DNA of 64,000 bases from Cydia pomonella (Eukaryota; Arthropoda; Insecta; Lepidoptera; Tortricidae): NCBI RefSeq assembly GCF_033807575.1, contig NC_084728.1:9933451-9997450 (forward strand), given 5' to 3'. The notes under the pieces were generated by a model. It was not told the DNA's origin, made no database searches, and saw only the letters and a program-made list of their open reading frames with translations. Every line of letters starts with the position of its first letter. Within the stretch, counting starts at the first letter, position 1. Positions 25,781 to 35,075 of the stretch are shown piece after piece. A program made the position numbers and the translations under genes.

Positions 25781-27028
25781 TTAACTAATATCATTTACAT
25801 CCATTGGTTTACATAAGTCGCCACTGTAAGTACAAGGATAAGAATCAATATCGTCCTTGTATCCTTTAAGATACAAGGATTCCTTGACCTGATTGTTCAA
25901 GTCTACGTCTGGCCTATAGTGCTCGGAGCAGGCGGTGATCTTGCGGATCTTGCCTTGTTCTACTACAATTAGCCCAGCGCCGGCCACTGCGTTCCCCGCA
26001 AGCAGGCTCGACGTGTGAATATGTCCTCTCTTATGAAACTTAGAAACCAAAAGCTGCCCATCTGGACCCATCACGAAAATGGCCGCCTTCTGCGAATAAC
26101 TCTCGTCGGCATCGCTGGTGTCAAGAATAACCCCTTGAGAGTCATAAAGCGTACCATTCTTAACTGACACCTCCCACTGAGCTCTGCTGCGAACATCGTA
26201 ATACACAACAGTTGGTGGACACGTGAAAATAATGCCGTTGTAAATACATTTCTTCGTCTCCATCCGGTACTCGTTTTGCATACCAAATGTTGCGTACGTA
26301 AAGGAGATGCTTACGGCGTTAACATTTTCTTCAAGTAGTTGTACAGTTTCTGAACCTGGGTTATGACTATAGATTCCTTTTAATTTATGCACCATGTATA
26401 ATTTTCGGTTATAAAGGGCCATACCCACTACATATCCATTACTGGGTATTAAATACAAGTCATAATCCAGCTGATAAGATTTCATTTTCACATAATGGAT
26501 AACCATATCATATTTAAGTACATACATTTTATCCTCTAAATGTACTATTCCGTAAACATCCGACCATCCTTTTTCATAAAAAATGCTGCAATCCCTTTCT
26601 TCAGTCAATAAACAACGATAAATACGTCCAGTATCCGACCCTGCATAAATATACGAGTCGAACACCGCTATAGATGAAATATTTCTATTCACGTCAGCGA
26701 AGTTCCAGCAGCTATGAGGTGAGTCCAGTTCGCATCGCAGGATTGTTCCATTCCAGAGCCCAGCGTGGATGTACCCAGCAGCTACCACTAAACCAGTTAT
26801 TCTAGTGCCTGCTTGGTTGAATTCGTAGCAGGAATATCTTCTCTGCCACAGACAACGGAGCATTGTCCCTGATGCTAGCGACGCATAAAGATATTCTCCA
26901 TGTACCAGAGTGGAAGTAACTTCTGAGTGGCAAGGACTAGTATGGTAGACTTCGCATGAGTTCGGTTCTTCGATCGGGCAGCGAGTAATACTCCCGTTGT
27001 TATTACCAATAATCATCATGGGCGGCAT
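25781..27028 (-). CDS. Cysteine-repeat, beta-propeller-like protein exon
   Basis: A single open frame of 415 codons, stop at the 25,781 end. The N-terminal half has at least four ~41-residue repeats of the form YxxAGxxxGxIxRCxxxxxxxC (residues about 5-45, 46-87, 88-129 and 130-170), as in blade repeats with one disulphide per blade. The C-terminal half is less regular and has Cys pairs near CIYNGIIFTC and CTYSGDLC. I do not recognise the family. Cys pairing and Asn-Gly-Thr/Ser sites suggest an extracellular protein, but no signal peptide is in this exon. The frame stays open upstream of the first Met (QIVNEVPY), so it may be the last exon of a longer gene with its acceptor at CAG|ATC near 27,050. 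Confidence 0.75.
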   Translation of the reverse strand: MPPMMIIGNNNGSITRCPIEEPNSCEVYHTSPCHSEVTSTLVHGEYLYASLASGTMLRCLWQRRYSCYEFNQAGTRITGLVVAAGYIHAGLWNGTILRCELDSPHSCWNFADVNRNISSIAVFDSYIYAGSDTGRIYRCLLTEERDCSIFYEKGWSDVYGIVHLEDKMYVLKYDMVIHYVKMKSYQLDYDLYLIPSNGYVVGMALYNRKLYMVHKLKGIYSHNPGSETVQLLEENVNAVSISFTYATFGMQNEYRMETKKCIYNGIIFTCPPTVVYYDVRSRAQWEVSVKNGTLYDSQGVILDTSDADESYSQKAAIFVMGPDGQLLVSKFHKRGHIHTSSLLAGNAVAGAGLIVVEQGKIRKITACSEHYRPDVDLNNQVKESLYLKGYKDDIDSYPCTYSGDLCKPMDVNDIS

Positions 27029-27050
27029 GTAGGGGACTTCGTTGACGATC

Positions 27051-27145
27051 TGCCTGATGGTAAGCAGTCTCCGTAGCCTATGTACGCCTGCAACTTTTTT
27101 GTTACATGCGCGTTGCCGACCCTAACCCCCCCCCCCCCCCTCGTT
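27051..27145 (-). mobile_element. LINE tail (family C) abutting the propeller exon
   Basis: The complement reads CGGAGACTGCTTACCATCAG after the GGAGTTGCAGG-type block, with a (C)n run at 27,124-27,140. It stops abruptly at the coding sequence, and the usual last ~35 bases (GTTTGCCACCGACGTAGTAT) are absent. Confidence 0.6.
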
Positions 27146-27275
27146 GAGCTGTACACACAGTTCATCCCTTGGTTAACAATCTACTACACTTTAAGCTCCA
27201 GTTTAGCTTATTGTGACGGAAGAGTAACTACGGAACCCTACTCTGAGCATGGCCCGACATGCTCTTGACCGGTTT
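27146..27275 (-). repeat. Fragment of the 63.2-kb repeat (minus)
   Basis: It shares TCATCCCTTGGTTAACAAT and AAGCTCCAGTTTAGCTTATT, as complement, with 63,277-63,385. Only the 5' part is present. Confidence 0.6.
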
Positions 27276-27496
27276 ATTGAAATATCAATCGTTAAATTTA
27301 AATAATCATAATTATTTAGCAGTAGCGCTGGTGAGCACGTTGATGGGCTATTAATAATGTAACGAAATCAACAATCAATAATATATATTTATTCGTATAT
27401 ATGTATGTAGGTATATATTGCTATTATTTTTATATGTGTAAGTGTATAAAAGTAGTACTTACAAGGAAAGGTACCCAACTGTCCGGTTCCGATTTG

Positions 27497-27619
<123 letters not shown>

Positions 27620-27667
27620 ATAGAGTAGTCTAAAATAACGGACACGTTTTTTTTTATACAATAAACG

Positions 27668-27945
27668 TTTTACGTTTCTTGGTGGAATGTGTTCGAAACG
27701 AGGCTGAGAGGATAAACTTCATGCAAAAATACAATTGTAATTTATATAATATAGGTGAAGTTAATTTAATTTTAGCCTACCCGCAATCAAAACAGGCGAA
27801 GAAGCTATATGAGATTGTTAACCTAGGTATTAAGCGTAGATAATTATTAATAAGAGTTGATTTGTTTTGCTATGTCACAATAAGGGTGACATTTTCAATT
27901 GTGAAAAAACCCTTTTTTCAATAAAGATTAAAAAAAACAAGTATC
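27668..27945 (+). mobile_element. 5'-truncated LINE tail (relative of 3.76 kb)
   Basis: The frame reads LVECVRNEAERINFMQKYN, then YEIVNLGIKRR and a stop, and the UTR ends AATAAAGATTAAAAAA. Same family as 3,759-4,143. Confidence 0.75.
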
Positions 27946-28139
27946 TAGTAGTTAAAGCGACAAGGTTCTATAGTGGCCTAGGATTCAAATTGGTTGACTG
28001 TACATAAATGGGTACTACTATATTAAATAACTTTAGTCCTAGCACGTCCTAGCTAGCTATAAGAATACTTGCAATACCCTTTTCAGGATGCCATGTTTTC
28101 TATAATTTAAATGTAATAACTATGTACCATGGCTCGCAA

Positions 28140-28257
28140 ATAATCAAATGATATTTCGTACATAAGTTCCGAAAAACTCATTGGTATGAGCCGGGGTTTG
28201 AACCCGCGACCTCCGGATTGCAAGTCGCACGCTCTTACCGCTAGGCCACCAGCGCTT
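28140..28257 (-). mobile_element. SINE family A, head only (minus)
   Basis: Complement of the tRNA-like head, GGTTTGAACCCGCGACCTCC and CTCTTACCGCTAGGCCACCA, truncated after ~115 bases. Not a functional tRNA gene. Confidence 0.75.
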
Positions 28258-28304
28258 TGTTATAAAATAGCCAACTTTACTTGTTCCAGCCAAGGCGCTG
28301 GAGT

Positions 28305-29059
28305 TCGGGTTGCCAACCTTGGTGAATAGTTTTGTGGTACATTTGCTATCAATTTGCGGGACTTGGGTATACAATGCGGGACTCCTTCGCCTGGCCTAAC
28401 TGGGAAAGGTATACCTATTGGCCGTCAACGTGTTGAAAGGCATCAAAAATACAACCAAGGTAACTTTTTAAATATTCCTAGCACACTAGCATGTACATTT
28501 TATGACATAAACTCTTCTTCTTCCTCGCGTTGTCCCGGCATTTTGCCACGGCTTATGGGAGCCTGGGGTCCGCTTGACAACTAATCCCAAGATTTGGCGT
28601 AGGCACTAGTTTTTACGAAAGCGACTGCCATCTGATCTTCCAACCCAGAGGATAAACTAGGCCTTGTTGGGATTAGTCCGGTTTCCTCACGATGTTATCC
28701 TTCACCGAAAAGCGACTGGTAAATATCGAATGATATTTCGTACATAAGTTCCGAAAAACTCATTGGTACGAGCCGGGGTTTGAACCCGCGACCTCCGGAT
28801 TGCAAGTCGCACGCTCTTACCGCTAGGCCACCAGCGCTTTTTTTTTTTATGACATAAACATTAAAGAAAATAGTTTATTAGTGTAGATCGGTTTAATCCC
28901 TGAAGATTTCTAATTAAAATCACGCGCTGGTGCACCACCTCCGTTTCAGTGCTTATAATCTAGTCTAGTCAGACAACGGGACAATCGGCGTCCCGCACGG
29001 ACCCATTGCGGGACGCATACTTTAGGGCTCCAGAAAGGAACGTCCCGTTGGCAACCCTA
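28305..29059. mobile_element. hAT-like element, 8-bp TSD GCTGGAGT
   Basis: The ends are TCGGGTTGCCAAC and, complemented, TAGGGTTGCCAAC. GCTGGAGT is exact at 28,297-28,304 and 29,060-29,067. It is 755 bp including a nested SINE. Motifs built on GCGGGAC and GTCCCGC also mirror each other inside. Confidence 0.85.
28513..28846 (-). mobile_element. Full-length SINE family A nested in hAT element
   Basis: The minus strand reads from GCGCTGGTGGCCTAGCGGTA through the B box to GACAACGCGAGGAAGAAGAA. TTTATGACATAAAC flanks both sides (28,498-28,512 and 28,846-28,859), so the SINE entered after the hAT-like element. Confidence 0.85.
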
Positions 29060-29099
29060 GCTGGAGTAGTAGTAGCTCGTTCACTGAAAAGATCGCTCC

Positions 29100-29397
29100 T
29101 AACTATTACAATCACACAACTGTACTAGTTCGGTCTTCTAGTACAGTACACCGACACAAACTGAGCATGATAATGTAACGGAGCGGTTTTTTTGGACGTT
29201 TTGTAAAGCAGTATAATTCAAAATTTGTTGCCTCGCTCACTCCAGTTACTCGCTCATATTAGCCGAGAGCCGTTCGGTCGTTATCGCACGCGCTCAGCGT
29301 TAGTTCGTTCGGTTCCCCCGTTCCGTTTCGTGTGTAGTGTACTAAGAGCAGAATCATTAGGGAATAGTTCGGTTCGGCGTGGCGTATGGTGGTGTGA
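29100..29397 (+). other. Unassigned GC-richer segment
   Basis: A block with repeated CGTTCGGT/GTTCGGTT motifs runs directly into the family L LINE tail. It might be a retroelement 5' UTR or a promoter, but no second copy is present to prove it. Confidence 0.3.
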
Positions 29398-29570
29398 GCG
29401 TGTATGAGGAATGTCATGAAAATGAAGGAAGCGAAAGAGGTATGTCAGGATCGTAGCAAGTGGAAAACCGTGGTCTCTGCCTACTCCTTCGGGAAATAGG
29501 CGTGATTATATGTAAAACAATGGAGCCCTTGTATTATTGTATCATTTTATATTGAATGAAATAAATTATT
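29398..29570 (+). mobile_element. LINE family L 3' end
   Basis: GTGTATGAGGAATGTCATGA through ACTCCTTCGGGAAATAGGCG matches 9,093-9,200. Followed by a TTATTATTATATTATTAT tail. Confidence 0.75.
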
Positions 29571-30896
29571 ATTATATTATTATAATGGAGGGAATTGCGT
29601 CTTTTTGAATTTAGTAACTGTACTACACAACCTTATGGAGTAGGTTGGACTAATACAAATAATACTCGTAATTTGGTGGCACAGTCAGTATTTTAAACGA
29701 TGTACCTAATCATAAATAAATGAGTTCTACTACCGTATAAAAGTGTGTTTATATATTTGGCCACTTTTTCCTTCACTACTTAATTTACCTATCTTTTTAG
29801 TGTGTATTTGAATTAATAAATTTCAAAAATGATATTCGAATGCGACCTGGGCCCTTATTCGACATGCTAAAAGTGACGTTTCGTGTTGATTTCCATTTGA
29901 TGTGAGAAATATTGTGACTTGTCGAATTGCTATTATCACCACCTGTCAGTGAACAATATCCACACTAGAGGCGGGGCGTTGTACCGGAATAGTTTTTGGA
30001 ACAGGTTATTTGTAATAGACTACTTTTAGCTTGTCGAGTATTTAAAAGTACGGACTTTGATTTCTGAAATAAAACAAATATGAAACTTTTATCACCTCGT
30101 ACCTCCATTCTTACCGTTACTTTAGGTAAAATAAAATTTTGTTAACAGATGGTCGTCTGGGTGTCTGTTGTATCTAAAAATAATGTAATAATATATAACA
30201 AAAATATGACAATAGATTCATAGCCTTCACTCAAAACGTCACCATATTCCCGACCCTTACCGAAATAATAAGTCGATATTTGTATAAATAATCCTTATTT
30301 GTAAGACGCCTAAGCACGGCAAATACGTAAACTGCCTATTGGGGGTCATACTCGTAAAACTGGTATTTTAGACGTACTTTTGGTACGAGTAACAGAGACG
30401 TACTTTTGGTACGCAGTCCCAGCTCTAGTCAGGATTCTAGTTGTCAAATATAAGCGTGTCGAATACGTATTAGTTAACTGTCAAATGAAATTAGATCAAC
30501 GGTAGACTTTTTTGTCGATGGGTATGGCTGCCATGTTTGGATTTATGACATTTAAAAGGGGATCCTAAGGCAGAGAGTAGTTTTACCTGTACGATTTTGA
30601 TTCTTCTACTGGACGCAAGATGGAGTTAGCTGCCAAATTCCGATCAGGCTGACGCAACTAGGAAGAAAAAAGTTTTGTATGGAATTTGTTTCGCAAATCA
30701 TTGCCAACGAAGAAAAAGAAAACGTCAGTGCTATTTATTCTGTCAAGTTTACATCAAGTCTACTGTCAGCCTAATTGCTTTGTTTGTTTTGAAGGCTTCA
30801 ATGTTTTGTTCGGGTATTTCGTGTAATTTCTTTATTATTTAGTGCAAAAATCGAAAATAGTCAACCGTGATCAGAGTAAAGAGCGAGTTTGTTACA
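29571..30896. other. No gene recognised
   Basis: AT-rich sequence with no supported exon or repeat. The last few hundred bases presumably hold the promoter and 5' UTR of the THAP gene; no clear core promoter motif was identified. Confidence 0.4.
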
Positions 30897-32030
30897 ATGC
30901 CAGCGAGAAAACGGTTTACTAAGTGTGAAATATGTGGCAAGCGAGCCACTCGAGAAAATCACGAAAAAAGGGATTTTATGGCGAAATTTCCCTTGGATGA
31001 AGACTGGTAAGTATTGCTTTAGATACTTTTGACCTTATTTTGGGTCAGCAGGCTATAAACACATCGAAAATTAGATATTTTACATTATTTTTCGTTGTGA
31101 ACTAGGGATGTACTATAACTATCGATAACTGTAGTTTTATTTGTATATCAGTGTAAATAATTAAATTAAATATGTGAAATTTCCTTAGAACTAGCATGCA
31201 ATATGACCATAATTAATTCGTCGAAGCTTAATAATGCATAAATTATCTATTACTTATGCATTAATGGTCATTAGTTAACATATTTTTTTTATCTAGTGAT
31301 TATTTAATATATTAACTTAAAATGTAACAAAATTAATCTCTGTTTTTATGATAAATAAAGAAATATTATAGGCCATTATTACACAAACTGACTTAGTACT
31401 AAAGTATGAATGGCATGTGTTGTGGGTACTTAGACAACGATATATATATATATATATATATACCCACAACACATGCCATTCATACTTTAGTACTAAGTCA
31501 GTTTGTGCAATAATGTATATATATATGTACATAGACCTAATTTATAAGTATTTATAAATACATAGAAAATACCCATGTCTCAGGAACAAATATAATCAGG
31601 AACTAATAAATGCCCGTTCCAGGATTTGAACCTGGGACCATCGGCTTCATAGGCAGGGTCGCTGCCAACAAGGCCAGACCCGTTCTCATGATTAACAGAC
31701 ATATAAATACATAAAAAGTTAAAGCATTGATAAAGGGTTGTTGATAACTGGATGCCGAAAAACATGATTTATAGATGCATATTAGCGCGAAATAATCAGT
31801 TGATCATCTCATTAGCAAACACATGGAATATAAACTGTAGATAAAGTCATGTTTTTCCAAGGCTGTATGTTTTCAGATGCAGGCAGTGGGCCAAATTTGT
31901 TGGGAACGAAGACCTGATACATCTTCCCATAGAAAAGTTACATTTATTCAAACATGTATGTGCACATCATTATGAAAATCAAGCATTTAATAAAATAAAA
32001 AAACACGACTTAAAAACTGTATTAAAATAA
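30897..32030 (+). CDS. THAP zinc-finger gene or decaying copy (2 exons)
   Basis: Exon 1 is 30,897-31,006: ACAATGC start, MPARKRFTKCEICGKR, then FMAKFPLDED. Exon 2 continues QWAKFVGNEDLIHLP, KHVCAHHYENQAF and stops at 32,028. This is the C2CH pattern of a THAP DNA-binding domain (C-x2-C ... W ... C-x2-H). The normal acceptor (AG at 31,875-31,876) joined to the donor after GACTG makes TGA. Only the next AG, six bases on (exon from 31,883), keeps the frame, giving DED-W-QW and dropping an Arg-Cys-Arg that THAP relatives have here. The protein would be only ~85 residues and ends before the AVPxxF box. It may be a pseudogene or a minimal THAP protein. Confidence 0.55.
31374..31515. repeat. Near-perfect 55-bp palindrome from SINE B
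   Basis: The arm 31,374-31,428 (CATTATTACACAAACTGACT ... GTTGTGGGTA) is the reverse complement of 31,461-31,515 with one mismatch. The 32-bp spacer is mostly TA. Confidence 0.9.
31516..31690 (-). mobile_element. SINE family B (minus), body and head
   Basis: Complement of the B box, GATTTGAACCTGGGACCATC, and of the head, GGCAGGGTCGCTG. Its 3' end is the palindromic region just before it. Confidence 0.7.
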
Positions 32031-32540
32031 TTCGGGTCCACATTAAGCCCGACCAGATAGTAGTCCAATTAAGAACTATCCACTTTATAACATACAACTT
32101 AAATGTGGACTCGATGCTAACCTGATTTCGAGTACAACATTTGTAGACAGGAGCCCATGTTTCAACCCTCCCCATTTTATCGATATCGATAAGAATCGTA
32201 AGCGTGTAGCGTACTACACTATTTAAATCGCTTATGTTGGTACTATGGTTCTTTGACAGTTCTTTGTCGTACATTTTGGTAATGATTTGCGAAACAAACT
32301 GATTCCACTCGCTAGTATGGAAGTCCCGTCTCTTAAAACGTAGTGATTATATGCTCTTTGACAATGACATGCAGTTGCGTCGATGTAGATCTATCATAAA
32401 AACGTACATGTGATGCATGTGACAATTGTCCAGGATGAAAGAAATATCTTGACAATTAACATAAAGCAATACAATACCACAAAATGTCAACAAGAAAACA
32501 GATTTATTATAAAAATACAAATTATATACAAAGCTTCATT
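32031..32540. other. No gene recognised
   Basis: A 95-codon minus-strand frame (31,987-32,274) overlaps the THAP exon and shows no domain; it is not accepted. Confidence 0.4.
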
Positions 32541-32544
32541 TTAA

Positions 32545-32710
32545 AACCAATGGTCGTGGGTTCTAACCCCGGCTCTTAACAATGTGCATCTTGTATCATG
32601 TACCGATTGCTTTTCAGTAAAGTAAAATATATTATCATGAGGAAGATGGAGTAGCCCCAATAAGGTATATTTTCCCCTCTGGGTTAGAAGGTCAGATAGT
32701 AGTGAGACAG
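32545..32710 (+). mobile_element. Degenerate SINE family A
   Basis: TTCTAACCCCGGCTC, CGATTGCTTTTCAGTAAAG, CATGAGGAAGATGGAG and CCTCTGGGTTAGAAGGTCAG follow the family A order with many substitutions. An old copy. Confidence 0.6.
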
Positions 32711-33004
32711 GGAGATATACTCGTAGTGAAGAATGCGGAAAAACAAGCATTTATTGTGTTGTTAGGCTAGTTCCTTTTTTCAAAATTTGAAAACGAACGC
32801 AACAGCATGCTCAAAGCCCCCTGTGAGTCAGAATCTGTTAAATTCAGGCTTAAGACGAAACAGGAGCTGAGCCCGTACACAAATTTGAGATTTTTAGGTA
32901 AAAGGTAAAAAATATCGCCGTCGCGCTGACGAGTGTGGCACCCCGTACCTAGCTAGAGACTATCCCTTGTGTGTGTACCAACAAACCAAATTTTAGACAA
33001 ATAT

Positions 33005-33545
33005 GATAAGTCTTCTTCTTCTTTGTCGTTGTACTCTTTGCAGAGCGTCGTGGTCAACTGCTGATATCAGGCGCAGATGTTGCTTGCCGTATGATTTCTC
33101 GCCATTTTTTGCGGTTGGGGGCCATTCTGGCAAATGCGTTCAGAGGACCCTTCATGGCAGATTTGATTTGATCAGTCCATCGCATAGGTGGCCTTTTGCG
33201 CGGTCTTTTTCCCTTTGCTCTACCCTGCACCACTAGACGCTCTATGGAGTCGTTGTTCCTCCTCGAGACGTGACCGAAAAAACTGAGTATGCGGGTCTTT
33301 ACGAGAGTCGAAAGGCGCTGCTTGATACGGAGTTCTTTAAGGATGGAGACATTAGTCCGAAACTCGGTCCAGGATATCCCCAGCATTTTCCTCCAGCTCC
33401 ATATTTCTAGGGCGACTATCGTCTTCTCCTCTGTCTTTCGGATAGTCCAGGTCTCCGCAGCGTATAAGAATATAGGAAAAACGAGGGCCCGTACAAGCCG
33501 AACCTTCGTGGTGTTTGTGACGTTTCGGTGATACGTAGCCTATAC
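33005..33545 (-). mobile_element. LINE ORF2 C-terminus (minus)
   Basis: The minus strand reads YAAETWTIRKTEEKTIVALE, MLGISWTEFRTN, ILSFFGHVSRRN, MRWTDQIKSAMK and NRKKWREIIRQAT. It ends with CGACAAAGAAGAAGAAGAC, a (GAA)n tail. A 5'-truncated RTE-like LINE. Confidence 0.8.
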
Positions 33546-33782
33546 GTAAAAACTAGCCAAGACAAATCCTTTATAATTTCAGAATTTTCTACACAGCACA
33601 GAACATGGCACCCATATAGATCTCAATTCCGTTGTCGGCGAGTCAACAACGACACATATTCTTAATATTGAACTTAATTGGTTCTCATTTCACATTTATG
33701 TTTTAAATTAATTATAGGCATAGACATACCATATCCTATAAATACAAAGTTTCAGAGCAATCTAGCAAGTCATTTTAAAATG

Positions 33783-35075
33783 AGAGCGTAACTACATTTG
33801 TATGGAGAACCGAATTTGCTGCGGACGCACAATGTAGCATAATCGGATTAGGACCAACCTCGAAATCTCTGTAACAGTCATGAAATTTATTATGTATGTA
33901 AATTATAGGCCCCTTTTTCATGCCCAAACCATTTAACATTTGGGGACCTCGAGGAATCCGAACCATCTTGGAAAATGTGTACCATCAACACAACAGTCAA
34001 CATTAAAACTTATTAAATTCTACACAAAAAAGTCCTCGATATCTTTGCAGAACAATACATCTTGTTATAGAGAATACTTGCTGAATCTAAGTTTAACGCT
34101 TATACACTTCCAAGGGACATTCTCTTAAAAGGAAACTCGGAGGAATATGAATTCTATTTTTAACTATACATTTGTACGTGGTCTACCCCAATATTAACAT
34201 TTTACTCTACTGTGACTAAACCAGAAAGAAGGGTTATGGGTGTAAGTACTGATGATTCAGTACACCCAGTAGCTAGGTATTAGGATACTGGACGGATTTT
34301 TTTAAATAACGTATCGTTAGATTCCTCTTACCATTCACAACCTACTTTTACTTGTTCTATTAAAAAAAAATCAATACAGCCGCCTTGAGAGGACTCCGAA
34401 TATTAAACCATATTTTTTCTTCTAGCGCCTAAACTATTGAGCGGAGTACAGTAAAACAGACATCAGTAGATCCACAATTAGTATACAAGTGCTATGCAAT
34501 ACAAAGTTACTAAAATTAACGGAAGAAAAAGGTTTAGGGCTAAATAATACGTCATTTAAAAAATCCGTCCAGTATCCTAAGCTACAGGGTGTCCTGAATC
34601 CTCAGTACTTATACCCATAACCCTACTTTCTGGTTAAGTTGCAGTCAAGTAAAATATTGATATTGGGGTAGATTATGTACAAATGTATAGTTAAAAGTGG
34701 AATTTTTATTCTTACAAGTTTCCTATTAAGAGAATATCCCATGAAAGGGTATAAGGGCTAAATCTGGGTTTAGCAAGTATTTTTTAAAGCAAGATCATTT
34801 ATTTTCGCAAAGATGTCTAAAACTATTTTATGTAGAATTTTATAAGCTTGAATGTTGCCTTACACGATTATTGAATAAAGAACGTAGATTTAGAGTAAAA
34901 CGCGAATTTCTCCTGGATGGTCCACATTTTCCAAGATGGCTGCGGTTCCTCGAGGTCCCCAAATGTCAAATGGTGTGGGCATGAAAAAGGGGCCTTTAAG
35001 GGGCGTATATACATACCAAATTTCATGACTGTTCAGACATTTCGAGTTTGGTCCTAATCCGACTGTGCTAATGCC
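33783..35075. mobile_element. 1.3-kb imperfect palindrome / foldback element
   Basis: 33,835-33,990 (CGGATTAGGACCAACCTCGA, CATTTGGGGACCTCGAGGAA, CATCTTGGAAAATGTG) mirrors 34,912-35,070. The inner 34,090-34,310 mirrors 34,555-34,790 (GGATACTGGACGGATTTTTT / AAAAAATCCGTCCAGTATCC). The spacer is about 245 bp. The arms differ by many substitutions. No transposase frame. Confidence 0.75.

Noticed and set aside
31987..32274. 95-codon minus-strand frame
   Set aside because: Overlaps the THAP exon on the other strand and has no recognisable features.
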